A stretch of 64,000 bases of DNA, taken from positions 1,178,001 through 1,242,000 of the forward strand of contig OZ251994.1 of assembly GCA_965246925.1 (NCBI GenBank). Reading direction: 5' to 3'. The position numbers and the translations under genes were made by a program. Positions within the stretch are counted from its first letter, which is position 1; every line of letters starts with the position of its first letter. The stretch is from JANPPS01 sp965246925. Its GTDB lineage: Bacteria > Pseudomonadota > Alphaproteobacteria > Acetobacterales > Acetobacteraceae. The notes under the pieces are model-generated. The model made no database searches, was not told the origin of the DNA, and saw nothing but the letters and a program-made list of their open reading frames with translations. Of the stretch, positions 47,214-57,210 are shown piece after piece.

Positions 47214-49352
47214 CTACTCGGCCGCGATCGCGTGGGGTGCGATCTCGACCGGCTCATCCTCGGCCGCAGCGTCTTCCTCGGCCATGGCCGGTTCGCCGCC
47301 ATTTGCCGCCGTTTCTTCGCCGGCCGGTCCGATGATGTCGGTTGTCTCGGCCTCGGTCACCTCGACGGCGATCGGCATGGCACGGCCCGGCGTGCGCAGC
47401 GGCTCGGGCAACCATCCCGAACCGGCCAGCAGTACCTGTGCCTTCTCAGCCATCTCGCCCTTTTTAAGATGGTCGATCAGTTGCGCTGCGTGCTCCCCCT
47501 TGGCCTCCCGCACCGCTTGCAGGATGCGCGCCTTGGTGACTCGACCGAGATAGGTGTCCACCGTCGGCGTCCAGCCCGCCGCCGCCATGTCGAGATCGAC
47601 CACCTTCGCCAGCACGTCGGCGTGCGCCAACGCCTGCGGCCTACGGTTATAGGCCTCGTGCACGCCGTTGACGCTCAGCCCGACGCAGTGCGCGAACAGC
47701 GATTGCCGGCTTTGCTCAGCTAAGCGGGACAACGTTACCCAGAGGTCTTCGGACTGCTTGGGCATCGACGCCAGCCAGAACTGATGCCGATCCGTCAGCG
47801 TCCGCGCGACCGCTGTGTCGTTTAGTCCGGGTGCCTGCGCGTTGAATGTGACGCTCTTCAAGTCCAGCTCCAAGCAGGAATTCAGCCCATAGCCGTAGAA
47901 CAACCGCAGACACACGGCGTGCAGTGCGGCCAGGAACGCCACCTCCGGCTGCTCACCTATTGCGTTCCGAAGGGCCAAGGTCCGGTGCGCAGTCAGCTCG
48001 GTCAGCAGCCGGTCCGGCAACGGCTTGATGCCGTCTTCCTCCTCCGGCTCGGCGACGGACTCCGGGTTGCCGTGGACAGTGCTGCCCCCGCTAATGGCAT
48101 ACGAGGTCGCATATTCCGGTTCGCCGCCGCCGCGGTCGGCGCCCATGTCGGCTTCCGGCTCCGACGGGATCGGCAACCCATCCTCGGGCCGGATATAGCC
48201 ACGCTCGACCTTCAAGGCGCCGGCACCGTCGATGCTGACGAACGCGCCCGCACGTGCGATCTCCTCCGGGTCGAACGCCACCGGCCGATCCTCAAGCGAG
48301 CCGAGCATGGTTTCGATCTCGGTCATGCGCTGGTCGATCGCCTCGGGTATGTCCTCGACGGCGGCATACTCCTCCTCGAGCTGGTCATATTCCGCCCGCA
48401 GCGCGTCGCGTGTCGCCTCCTCATCAACCGTCAGCAGCACCGTATCGCCCCGGAGCTGACGCAGCCCAAAATTATGGCCGTAAGCGAAGTCGGGCGCGAC
48501 CTCGATCCACTTCCAGCCCTCGGCGGCCACGGTCTCCGCATCACGCTGGAGCTTCTCGGCCACAAGTTGATCCAGTAGTGCCGGGTCTTGCAGCCAGCCG
48601 CCGTCATCTCCCTGGAACAGGTCGCGCATCACAGTGCCGCCCGCTTCCTCGTAGGCATCCACGCTGACAAACAGCGCCCGCTTGTCGGCCGCGCGCACGG
48701 CGCCCTCGGTCAGCATCCGCCGGATGACATAGGCTTCTTTCGCGTACGACTGGTTCAGCCGGTCGAACACCTGCTCTTGCCGCTCGTGGTCGCCGTTGAC
48801 CGTGAACGCCATAAGCTGGTCGAGCGTCAGGCCGTCGTCGGCATAGACGTCCAGCAGCTTTGGTGACACGGACGCCAGCCGCAGCCGTTGCTTCACCACG
48901 GCGACCGAGACGAAGAACGCCGCGGCGATCTCCTCCTCGGACTGGCCCTTCTCGCGCAGCGCCAGGAACGCCCGGAACTGGTCGAGCGGGTGAAGCGGCG
49001 CGCGCTGGACGTTCTCGGCCAGGCTGTCCTCCTCGGCGATCCCGTCCAGGCGGATAACGCAGGGTATGGGCGCGGTCTTGGCCAGGCGCTTCTGCTTGAC
49101 CAGCAGCTCCAACGCGCGGAAACGGCGCCCGCCCGCAGGGATTTCATACATGCCAGTTTCGATCCCCGCGGCGTCCAGCACGGGCCGCACGGTGATGGAT
49201 TGCAGCAGGGTACGCCGAGCGATGTCGTCGGCGAGCTGCTCGATGGAGACGCCGGCCTTGACCCGGCAAACGTTGCAGGCGCTGAGCAACAGCTTGTTCA
49301 AGGGAATGTCGCGCGAAGCGCTGAGCGTGATCTTCTGAACCGATTGGGCCAC
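47214..49352 (-). CDS. Large ParB/RepB-family protein
   Basis: This is a 712-residue protein. The N-terminal ParB nuclease-like domain shows IPAGGRRFRALELL (GxxR box) and EDSLAENVQRAPLHPLDQFRAF, followed by an HTH region (SEEEIAAAFFVSVAVVKQRLRL). The rest is long, acidic and unique to mobile-element ParB homologues, and it ends in an Ala/Glu-rich tail. It could act in partition or transcription on the element. It is separate from the parA cassette at 28-30 kb. Its start and direction place it just downstream of the DUF932 gene. Confidence 0.85.
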   Translation of the reverse strand: MAQSVQKITLSASRDIPLNKLLLSACNVCRVKAGVSIEQLADDIARRTLLQSITVRPVLDAAGIETGMYEIPAGGRRFRALELLVKQKRLAKTAPIPCVIRLDGIAEEDSLAENVQRAPLHPLDQFRAFLALREKGQSEEEIAAAFFVSVAVVKQRLRLASVSPKLLDVYADDGLTLDQLMAFTVNGDHERQEQVFDRLNQSYAKEAYVIRRMLTEGAVRAADKRALFVSVDAYEEAGGTVMRDLFQGDDGGWLQDPALLDQLVAEKLQRDAETVAAEGWKWIEVAPDFAYGHNFGLRQLRGDTVLLTVDEEATRDALRAEYDQLEEEYAAVEDIPEAIDQRMTEIETMLGSLEDRPVAFDPEEIARAGAFVSIDGAGALKVERGYIRPEDGLPIPSEPEADMGADRGGGEPEYATSYAISGGSTVHGNPESVAEPEEEDGIKPLPDRLLTELTAHRTLALRNAIGEQPEVAFLAALHAVCLRLFYGYGLNSCLELDLKSVTFNAQAPGLNDTAVARTLTDRHQFWLASMPKQSEDLWVTLSRLAEQSRQSLFAHCVGLSVNGVHEAYNRRPQALAHADVLAKVVDLDMAAAGWTPTVDTYLGRVTKARILQAVREAKGEHAAQLIDHLKKGEMAEKAQVLLAGSGWLPEPLRTPGRAMPIAVEVTEAETTDIIGPAGEETAANGGEPAMAEEDAAAEDEPVEIAPHAIAAE

Positions 49353-49504
49353 GGTAAGTCTCCGTGACGGGCCCGCCGGGAGACACTCTCTCGACCTCCT
49401 AACCCGTCATGAAGCCCTGCACGGCCCTCTCACTCTCATCGCGTCCGGAGACGCAAAGCCGGGTCGGTGTGGAGACGGATATCCGCCTCCACACCGTTCC
49501 GGAG
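49353..49504. other. Intergenic spacer between the DUF932 and ParB-like genes
   Basis: These 152 bases hold an inverted GGTGTGGAGACGGATATCCG / CCTCCACACC arrangement around 49,467-49,498 (GGTGTGGAG paired with CTCCACACC). This is a good hairpin that may terminate or protect the DUF932 transcript, without a long T-tract. Confidence 0.4.
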
Positions 49505-50704
49505 TCAGCGAACGCCAGCCAGCAACTTCGCCGCCTTGCCCTCCAGTTCCAGCCGCACATCCTGATGCGGCTTGGACCGAGCCAGCGCGGTGATGCCCTG
49601 CACGAAATCGAAGATGGACGCCGGCGGCCGCCCTTCCTCGTCGAGCACGGTGGCAATGATCTTCGCCGTCTCTGGCTTGGAGAACCCCTGCTTGCGCAAG
49701 AAACTCTCGCGCTCGTCGTCCTTGCGCGCCACGATCCGCTCGCGCGATGCCTTGATCCCGGCCATGAACGGCGCGGGCGACGAGTTGGCGAAGTTTTCAA
49801 GTGCCGGTGCCGCCTCGTGCGCAAACCGGTTGGCGGCGAACTTGCTGTGCCGGATGCTGATCTCCTCCAAGCCCTCGGCGCCCCAGATGTTTCGGTTCAT
49901 GCAAACGGCGCGCAGGAAGAACGACGCCATGCCCAGCGTCTTCGAGCCAACTTCGCTGTTCCAGCAGTAGAAGCCACGGAAATAAAGGTCAGGGTCGCCG
50001 TTCGGCAGGCGGCCGGCCTCAATCGGGTGCATATCGTCCACCAGAAACAGGAAGACGTCGCGATCGCTGGCGTAGAGGGTGGTCGTGTCCTTCGTCACCT
50101 CGACGAACGGGTTGTGGCGCATCGCCGACCAGTCCAGCAGGCCAGGCACCTTCCAGCGCGTGTCGCCGACGCCGTCGCCGGCGATCTTCATCACCGCAGA
50201 GACGAGTTCATGGTCCCAGATTCGGCCATAGTCTGGCCCGGTGACAGCACGCAGTTCAATCCGGCCATTGTCGGCTTCGAGCGTCTTGATCAGCTCGGCC
50301 CGGTGCGACAGCAGGCCGTGCTGCATGTTGATCGCCGCCAGCGGCGCGGGAAGCTGGCGCAGGTAGCCGGCGGGGGCGCCGACCAGGCTGCACATCTGGC
50401 CGAACGACCAATGGGTCGGCGCGACCGGCTCGTCCCGGCCGGGCACGATCAGCAACATGCGTTCGGCGTTGTCGCGGCTTGCCTCTACCCGGAGCGCGCG
50501 GGTCTCGACGGTGCGGGCGCTCGCGCGGTCGGCGCGGGCACGGACGGCCGCGTGAAGAGCGCTGAGGGAGAGGTAGCGCTCGTCGTCGGGGCGGGAGAAC
50601 CACTCGGACGAGACACGGCCGATCCGCTCACCGCGGAAGATATCGACCTTGAAGGCACCGGACGCCGGGGCTCCGCAGGGATCGGCGTTGATGGACTGAA
50701 ACAT
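49505..50704 (-). CDS. DUF932 family protein
   Basis: I use the ATG at 50704 (MFQSINADPCGAP). The 399-residue product has DUF932 hallmarks: WSFGQMCSLVGAPAGYLRQLP, VTGPDYGRIWDHELVSAV, FLVDDMHPIEAG and RGFYCWNSEVGSKTLG, then CMNRNIWGAEG. DUF932/YfjQ-like proteins occur on plasmids and phages and their activity is unknown. It is the rightmost backbone gene before the plus-strand Avs-like cargo, which starts 156 bases away in the opposite direction. Confidence 0.87.
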   Translation of the reverse strand: MFQSINADPCGAPASGAFKVDIFRGERIGRVSSEWFSRPDDERYLSLSALHAAVRARADRASARTVETRALRVEASRDNAERMLLIVPGRDEPVAPTHWSFGQMCSLVGAPAGYLRQLPAPLAAINMQHGLLSHRAELIKTLEADNGRIELRAVTGPDYGRIWDHELVSAVMKIAGDGVGDTRWKVPGLLDWSAMRHNPFVEVTKDTTTLYASDRDVFLFLVDDMHPIEAGRLPNGDPDLYFRGFYCWNSEVGSKTLGMASFFLRAVCMNRNIWGAEGLEEISIRHSKFAANRFAHEAAPALENFANSSPAPFMAGIKASRERIVARKDDERESFLRKQGFSKPETAKIIATVLDEEGRPPASIFDFVQGITALARSKPHQDVRLELEGKAAKLLAGVR

Positions 50705-50860
50705 GGCATATCTCCAGACGGCCGCCGAGAGCCTCTCTCTCGACTTCACACCGTCATGGCAGCCGCCGGAGCCCTCTCCCTCTCAAGACACGCCGGCTCG
50801 GCACCACACCTGTCAAAAGGCTGTTGGGAAGAATCCGCGACTCGGCGACAATGCCGAACC

Positions 50861-53800
50861 ATGCTCGACATCACAGAACGCGATATCGCGGACCTCAACG
50901 ACACTGATCTACGTGCCCTGGTCGCCCTGTTGGCAGAAGCGACATTACGGAGCCATCATTTCCCGACCTCCGCCATCACGTGGGGTGGCGATCAGAACGC
51001 GCCGGATGGTGGTCTAGACGTGCGCGTCGAAATCGCAACTGGATTGGTGATCGGCGGCTTCATTCCAAGGTCATCGACGGGCTTTCAGGTCAAGAAGCCT
51101 GATATGACCCCGGCCGCTATCCGTTCGGAAATGCGCCCTGGAGATGTGCTTCGCGAGTCTCTCAGCGATCTCGCCGACAAGGAGGGGGCCTACATCATTG
51201 CCAGTTCGGGCAGCAATCTGTCGGACTCCGCGCTTGGCCGAAGGCGGGCGGCGATGCGGGCGGCCATGGGAGACCACCCAAAGGCTTCAAACACGATAGT
51301 CGAGTTCTACGATCGACAGAGACTTGCGACGTGGGTGCGCGACTTTCCAGGTCTTTGCCCATGGGTTCTGGCGAGGGTCGGACAACCCATGCAGGGGTGG
51401 CGTTCCTTCGGCGACTGGGCGTTCTCAGGAGCTGGGCCAACTGTCGAATTCGTCACGGACGACACCGCACGGCTCTATCATGGCACTGCGAAAGCAGGGA
51501 AACCTTATCCCGCCCTCCAGGTCTTGATTGGCCTGCTACAAATGCGCGCCTCACTTGCGCGAGCAGGCTCATCGTTGCGGCTTATAGGGCTATCCGGGGT
51601 TGGCAAGACCCGCCTCGTACAAGCGATGTTCGAAGAGTCGGTGGGAACTGCTGCGCTCGACCCTAACACAACAATCTATGCCGACTTAGCGCATCATCCC
51701 GAGCCGAACCCAATAGCGGTCGTAACTCATTTACTGCAACGGCAGGCCCGATCGATTGTCATCGTCGATAACTGCCCCGCCGACCTCCATCGGCAGTTGA
51801 CGCAGCTTTGCCAGACACCGGGAAGCACAGTCAGCGTGATGACGGTTGAATATGACATCCGAGACGATACGCCTGAGGGAACCGACGTCTTCCGTCTGGA
51901 GGCCGCGTCCGGCAATGTCGTGACTAAGTTGGTTTCGGGGCGGTGTCCCTGGCTGTCGGAAGTTGACGCGCAGAGCATCGGGACCTTCTCGGGAGGAAAC
52001 GCGCGCGTGGGGCTTGCGCTCGCGCAGACCGTGCGAACTGGCGAGAGCCTGTCGGGCCTGTCGGACGAGGACCTCTTCGCCCGGCTTTTCTCTCAACGCC
52101 ACGCAGATGATACCGGACTCATGGCCAGCGCCGAGGCTTGCGCCCTCGTCTACTCTTTCGATGGCGACACATTCAGCGGCGAGGGTGCAGAAATCCCGTG
52201 TATCGCCGCGTTGGCGGGCTGCGCGCCTGTGGTGCTTCACCGGCACGTCGCCGAGCTTGCACGTCGCGGGCTTTTACAAGAACGCAGTCGGTGGCGTGCT
52301 GTATTGCCTCATGCCATCGCTAACAGACTTGCTGAACGTGCTCTTCAGAATATACCGCCATTTCAGATCCACGTACAGCTCGTCGAGCATGCACCTGAAC
52401 GTCTGCTTCAGTCATTCTCGCGCCGACTTAGCTATCTGCACGAGTCGAGAGCCGCAGTTCGGATCGCGGTCGATTGGCTCTCATCGTCTGGTTTTGTGGG
52501 CGCGCATCTCGGAAATCTAAGTTCGTTCGGAATGGCTTTGTTCGCAAACATCGCTCCGGTGGCACCCGAGGCTGCCCTGGCAGCGATCGAAAGAATAAAG
52601 ATTAACAACACTTCACCCGGCTTTTTCTCAGCCGAAAACTCCAATCGGGATGAGTTCGCTCGACTTCTGCGCAAAATTGCCTACGATCCAGCGCTTTTCG
52701 AACGATGCACGGACCTGCTTGTCGAATTTGCCACAGCGTTGCCCGAGACCGAGAAGGATCCGGGCAGCCAAGCGCTTGACGTCTGGAAGTCTCTATTCTC
52801 GCCGTTTCTGTCCGGCACTCATGCCACCGTGGTGCAGAGGATGGCGGTCCTCGGCAAGTTGCTACGATCAAACTGTCAACAGAAGAACGATCTCTCCCTC
52901 GACGCCCTAGCTTCGGCTCTGGAGACCTTCCATTTCAGCTCGGTTCACGGCTTCGATTTTGGCGCGCGCTCTCGCGACTATGGATATCATCCGGCAACAG
53001 CCGAAGAGCAGAAACAATGGTTTTCCGCGGGAATCCGGCTCGTGACCGAGGTCGGCACGTCGGCTGTCGCGAGCGCTCCAGCGGTTCGTAAGATGTTTGC
53101 CCGGCAACTCCCTGGGTTATGGGTGCATACGGCAACACAAGATTTGATCGTGACCGCTGTCGAGGCATTCTCGAGAGATGGCTTCTGGGGTGACGGATGG
53201 GTCGCGGTGAAGGAAGCGATCTGGAGACTTAGAGAGCGACCGAATGAGGCGCTCGAGCGCTTGCAGGCGCTCGAACAAAGCCTTGCCCCGAAGACGTTGG
53301 AGGAACAAATTCGATTGCACGTCCTGCGTGATCAGGACTGGATTCTTGATACCGAAGACACCCCGGATGCGCTCATGGCGGCGATGACGCGGGCGGATAC
53401 ACGCGCGGAGGAGCTTGGTGTTCGGGCGGCGACTGATACGGACTTGCTGGATGAGGTGTTGCCAGACCTCATTTCTCCAGGGCATGGGCGGCGGTGGCAT
53501 TTTGCTCGGGGCCTGGCGTGCGGTGCTTTGGATGTTGCCGCTTTATGGTCAAGGCTAATGGAGGTGGAGAGATCGAGGGTATCCGAGACGAACCCGACCA
53601 GTCTGATGGGCTATTTGTCAGGCTGGCACCAAATCGACCCTGTAGCCGCCCGGACTGTCGTTGACCACGCGATCAGTGACCCGAGACTCACCCGATGGGT
53701 CCCCCAACTGGAGATCGCCGCCGGTTTTGATGACTCGTCGATCGGGAGATTGCAGCGTGCGCTCGCTGCTGGCGCCCCTGCTGGGGCGTTCCGGATTTTG

Positions 53801-54685
53801 TCTCTTGGCCGACTGACTGATGCCATACGGCCGTCCGACCTCAGCGCCTTTCTAGACTGTCTGGCAGCCTCAAAGGACGGATGGGTTGTCGCCATCGACA
53901 TTCTTGCGATGAGGCTACGATCCGACTCGGGAACCCACGGCGACGTCAGCAGCCTGTTTCATCTCGGGCGCACCCTTCTGCTTCAGATCGACCCGCGTTC
54001 CCGCGTCCATCACCGGCTGGATTATGATCTCTCGACCTTGGCCGCCGTGTGCTTGAAGGGACCTGCAGGAGAGCAGGCTGCGGTCACCATTTGCAACGTG
54101 CTTGCCGAAGCCTTCGCGAGCCATGCCATTTCGTTCCATGACCTTCATGCACTTCTCAAAGCGCTTTTTCACGTGCAACCGATCGCCGCGTTGAATGCGT
54201 TCCTCCAGCCCGGCCATGAGCAGAGACGACGCTATCCAACGATCTTGAGCATGTTCAAGGATGTCTCGGATTTCTACCGCAGCCCTATCGCCGAGGTGCA
54301 GGACGATGTGGTTCTTGATTGGTGCGAAAGAGATCCGGCGCTGAACTTTCCGGCGGCAGCTACGAGCATTCCTTACTCTCGGACGGGGTCAGAAAGTGCT
54401 GGTCTTATTTGGACCGAACTGGCTCAGGCTCTGCTTGCTCGAGCTCCGGAGCCTCGCGATGTCCTGACGTCATTTATTGCCCGCTTTGAGCCTTATAGTT
54501 GGAGCGGATCGCGGGCCGCAATCATGGAAGTCAACACTGGTCTCCTCGTGTCTGTTGAGCAATCCACAAACAGCGATCTTGCTGCTCTGGCCCGCCAAGA
54601 ACGTCAGCGATTGCTGGAGGATTGCCGGAGGGAACGACTTTGGGAGAACGAGAGAAGCCGGCAGGATGATGAGCGGTTTGAATAG
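50861..54685 (+). CDS. Avs-like STAND NTPase with N-terminal PD-(D/E)xK-type nuclease domain
   Basis: I choose the ATG at 50861 (MLDITERDIADLNDTDL); sequence upstream is antisense to the DUF932 gene. Of the 1,274 residues, the first 180 resemble a Mrr/PD-(D/E)xK nuclease: WGGDQNAPDGGLDVRVE with Asp53, and GFQVKK with Gln76/Lys78. The NTPase has Walker A GLSGVGKT at 243-250 and Walker B SIVIVDN with Asp303. The remaining 900 residues are helical repeats, as in antiviral STAND (Avs) sensors that bind phage proteins and then activate the nuclease. It is a single gene with no partner. The exact Avs type cannot be set by eye. Confidence 0.8.
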   Translation: MLDITERDIADLNDTDLRALVALLAEATLRSHHFPTSAITWGGDQNAPDGGLDVRVEIATGLVIGGFIPRSSTGFQVKKPDMTPAAIRSEMRPGDVLRESLSDLADKEGAYIIASSGSNLSDSALGRRRAAMRAAMGDHPKASNTIVEFYDRQRLATWVRDFPGLCPWVLARVGQPMQGWRSFGDWAFSGAGPTVEFVTDDTARLYHGTAKAGKPYPALQVLIGLLQMRASLARAGSSLRLIGLSGVGKTRLVQAMFEESVGTAALDPNTTIYADLAHHPEPNPIAVVTHLLQRQARSIVIVDNCPADLHRQLTQLCQTPGSTVSVMTVEYDIRDDTPEGTDVFRLEAASGNVVTKLVSGRCPWLSEVDAQSIGTFSGGNARVGLALAQTVRTGESLSGLSDEDLFARLFSQRHADDTGLMASAEACALVYSFDGDTFSGEGAEIPCIAALAGCAPVVLHRHVAELARRGLLQERSRWRAVLPHAIANRLAERALQNIPPFQIHVQLVEHAPERLLQSFSRRLSYLHESRAAVRIAVDWLSSSGFVGAHLGNLSSFGMALFANIAPVAPEAALAAIERIKINNTSPGFFSAENSNRDEFARLLRKIAYDPALFERCTDLLVEFATALPETEKDPGSQALDVWKSLFSPFLSGTHATVVQRMAVLGKLLRSNCQQKNDLSLDALASALETFHFSSVHGFDFGARSRDYGYHPATAEEQKQWFSAGIRLVTEVGTSAVASAPAVRKMFARQLPGLWVHTATQDLIVTAVEAFSRDGFWGDGWVAVKEAIWRLRERPNEALERLQALEQSLAPKTLEEQIRLHVLRDQDWILDTEDTPDALMAAMTRADTRAEELGVRAATDTDLLDEVLPDLISPGHGRRWHFARGLACGALDVAALWSRLMEVERSRVSETNPTSLMGYLSGWHQIDPVAARTVVDHAISDPRLTRWVPQLEIAAGFDDSSIGRLQRALAAGAPAGAFRILSLGRLTDAIRPSDLSAFLDCLAASKDGWVVAIDILAMRLRSDSGTHGDVSSLFHLGRTLLLQIDPRSRVHHRLDYDLSTLAAVCLKGPAGEQAAVTICNVLAEAFASHAISFHDLHALLKALFHVQPIAALNAFLQPGHEQRRRYPTILSMFKDVSDFYRSPIAEVQDDVVLDWCERDPALNFPAAATSIPYSRTGSESAGLIWTELAQALLARAPEPRDVLTSFIARFEPYSWSGSRAAIMEVNTGLLVSVEQSTNSDLAALARQERQRLLEDCRRERLWENERSRQDDERFE

Positions 54686-54697
54686 CGCAACGTATTT

Positions 54698-54721
54698 AGG
54701 CGGGGCACCAGAAATCCGCCT
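54698..54721. terminator. Possible bidirectional terminator hairpin
   Basis: AGGCGG and CCGCCT are separated by 12 bases, between the convergent ends of the Avs-like and subtilase genes. The 45-base gap leaves little room for anything else. There is no strong T-run, so support is modest. Confidence 0.35.
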
Positions 54722-54730
54722 TGGTGGGGC

Positions 54731-57193
54731 TCAGGAGCCGGGTATCTCGACGGCGATCTGGTTTGCAATGGCCGAATAGAGATCGACTGTGACATCAGGC
54801 GCCCTGATTGACACGACAAGTGCGTATCGCACGGCGCGATCCCAACGCTGCAGGGCCGGCTTTTCCTTCCACCACCCGCTGATCGGGAAGATGCCGATCG
54901 CGTCACGTTCGGCCAATGCGGCGGCGCTCCCGCGCCAGATATCCGAATGGACGGAGCCGCGGTCGCGGACCGATGGTCCCAAGACCCAGTCGTCGCCACC
55001 CGCCGCCCCAGACTCGCCCGCTTCCTCGGCCTCTGCCGCCCGGTTGATCCGCTGCCGAAATTGGTCGAGCGTCTCCAGCGAGCGCTTCACCGCAAATCTC
55101 AGACCGTGCGACGCGTAGCGATGCCGGCGTGTCCAACCGCGTTCACCGAGATTGGGCTCAACGAAGTAGGAGAGCGTCATTCGTAGCTCGACGTCTTGAC
55201 CTCCGAGGGCGCGCAGCTCCGCGCGGGGCCATGGTAGATGGTGCAGATTCATGTCTCGTGTCTTGATCGCAGCGCCATCCTTCCGGAATGGCAAGAGAGC
55301 ATCCTCGACCATCAGCGTCGCATCGTTGCTGGCACTGAACAGCGCACGCCTGAAGTTAGGAACCCCCCACCCATAGCGACGTAGCATCGCCATTTTCTGC
55401 GCTTGTGATCCCGCGCCGTCGACCCGTTGCCGCATTGCAGGCGTCCACTCGGCCGCATGCACCACCAATCCTCGGACCGTCTCCGGCCAAAGTTCGGGGC
55501 GGGCCGCCATGACCCGTGCCGAGAAGCGGGCCGCAAGCGCTGTCGCGGCGCTCGTGTCGCCAAAGGCATCCAACAAGCGACGCGTCGGACGATAATGGGT
55601 CGTCAGCAGTTGCAGATCGTCGATAGCCACGGCCGGGTTGCTGCCGTCATGCGCCAGGTTGCCGCCCTCGAAGACGACGTCGGGGCGGATCGGCCATTGC
55701 CGGTCCCATAGTCCCGACGTCCGGCTGGTCGGGCACAGATCGCCCGCGGGCGCCACTGGCCCCCAACCATCGTAGTCAGGGTGCGTGATGGTGATCTTAT
55801 CCGTGCATGCCCCGGCGACCAGGGCGTTCCAGGCCTGGGCGGGGCTTTCAGCCTCCGCCAGATCATTGCGGTCCGGATAGTCGGCGGGCGCGATGTGGTC
55901 GCGCAGATTGCCGGTCGCCAGTACGATCAGGCGCCTCCGGTCGCCGCCGCCGTAGCTGAGCTGGTCGATCGCCGCCGACCAGGAGGATGGCCGTCCGCGC
56001 CCCAATCCGATCTCGCTGGTCACCGCCATACAGAACACGCGATGCCGCCGCGGCGACTTCGTCTCGGCTTTGGCGATGCCGATCGCTGTGATTGCGCCAT
56101 AGAGCTCGGGGCCATTTTGGTCGCGCGGCGGCAGAATCTTGACCGTTTCCAATCGGTGTCGCAGCGCAATCGAATGCGTCCCGGTCAGCGCTCTTTCAAG
56201 GTCGCCATAGAGCGCAACTCCGGCCATTGCGGTGCCGTGCCCATTCCAGAAGGCGCTGTCCCCGACCCCCCAGGCGTCCTCGTAGGCATGCTGGTCCGTG
56301 GCCCGAAGGGCGGGCTCGATCAGCGGGTGGTCACGGTTGGCGCCGCTATCAAGCAAGCAGATCGCTGGTGCGGTGCCGCGGGGTCCGGTCACGCGCTGGG
56401 CGAGATCCTCGACCCACGCCGCCTGCTCGACCGACCGCATCTCCAGGAACAAGCTTGGCGTATCCTTCGCCAGGCGCAGCTCCGCGATAGCATCGGTGTT
56501 GGTCACGAGGCGGGTCATTAGCGCTTCATCGCCAAGCGCCAGCACTACGTCCCTTTCAGGAAAGCTGATCGCGTGCGCCTTGAGCGCCACGTTCATACGC
56601 GCCGCAACACGGCGAAACGCCTCTAACCGGTCATCGCGCAGCCACACCTCCCACCAGGCCGGAAGGCCCGCGGCAGGAAAGAGATCAAGGTCATCGGTGA
56701 ATAGCGAACGAACGGCGCCAAGACGGACTGTCTCGATCCGCGCGATCAGCGCCTCGTTTTTGGGCTTGCCGGTTGGGGTTTCCTCATCCCGGTAAGCTTC
56801 GATCTTGCGCGTGAAAAAATCGGCCGAGCGTTCGGGCACGAAGACCGTCGCGGAAACCACCCCATCGCCTTCCGCCGGCGACCTGACAGCGACGAGCTCG
56901 ATGGCCTTTGGCTTGTTCTCCAGCCCTTCGACTGCGGCGCGCTCGGCGACCGGAATCTCAAACTGCAGATAGAAGCCGCGCTCGCCTTCCGCCACGGCAT
57001 CATTGCGGCCAGCCAAAAGTTGGCGAGCTTCAGCAAGCGCTTGGCCCATCGCACGTTCGAGCTGGCGGGCGTGGGCCGCACGAACCCGGGCAGGTGGGAG
57101 GCCAGTGATGACCACTCGGGGCGAGGTATAAGGTTCGCTTGCGCCACCGCCATTGAGATGCAGGTGCGGGCGATCGCGGGGAGAGCGGGCCAT
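54731..57193 (-). CDS. Subtilisin-like (S8) serine protease of a protease-ATPase pair
   Basis: This 820-residue protein has a complete S8 triad: Asp282 in ICLLDSGANRDHP, His319 in WNGHGTAMAGV and Ser548 in FGDTSAATALAARFS, with an oxyanion Asn in LATGN near 429. There is no signal peptide, so it should act inside the cell. The 270-residue N-terminal region and the 200-residue C-terminal region are unassigned; they could bind the partner ATPase. It lies 17 bases downstream of an AAA+ ATPase gene in the same direction. Such AAA-subtilase pairs recur in defence islands, and cleavage of host or phage targets on activation is plausible. Confidence 0.85.
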   Translation of the reverse strand: MARSPRDRPHLHLNGGGASEPYTSPRVVITGLPPARVRAAHARQLERAMGQALAEARQLLAGRNDAVAEGERGFYLQFEIPVAERAAVEGLENKPKAIELVAVRSPAEGDGVVSATVFVPERSADFFTRKIEAYRDEETPTGKPKNEALIARIETVRLGAVRSLFTDDLDLFPAAGLPAWWEVWLRDDRLEAFRRVAARMNVALKAHAISFPERDVVLALGDEALMTRLVTNTDAIAELRLAKDTPSLFLEMRSVEQAAWVEDLAQRVTGPRGTAPAICLLDSGANRDHPLIEPALRATDQHAYEDAWGVGDSAFWNGHGTAMAGVALYGDLERALTGTHSIALRHRLETVKILPPRDQNGPELYGAITAIGIAKAETKSPRRHRVFCMAVTSEIGLGRGRPSSWSAAIDQLSYGGGDRRRLIVLATGNLRDHIAPADYPDRNDLAEAESPAQAWNALVAGACTDKITITHPDYDGWGPVAPAGDLCPTSRTSGLWDRQWPIRPDVVFEGGNLAHDGSNPAVAIDDLQLLTTHYRPTRRLLDAFGDTSAATALAARFSARVMAARPELWPETVRGLVVHAAEWTPAMRQRVDGAGSQAQKMAMLRRYGWGVPNFRRALFSASNDATLMVEDALLPFRKDGAAIKTRDMNLHHLPWPRAELRALGGQDVELRMTLSYFVEPNLGERGWTRRHRYASHGLRFAVKRSLETLDQFRQRINRAAEAEEAGESGAAGGDDWVLGPSVRDRGSVHSDIWRGSAAALAERDAIGIFPISGWWKEKPALQRWDRAVRYALVVSIRAPDVTVDLYSAIANQIAVEIPGS

Positions 57194-57210
57194 GACTTTG
57201 GACTGTCGGG

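Noticed and set aside
49409..50860. N-terminal extension of the Avs-like gene
   Set aside because: Would be antisense to the entire DUF932 gene; nuclease-like sequence starts at 50861.
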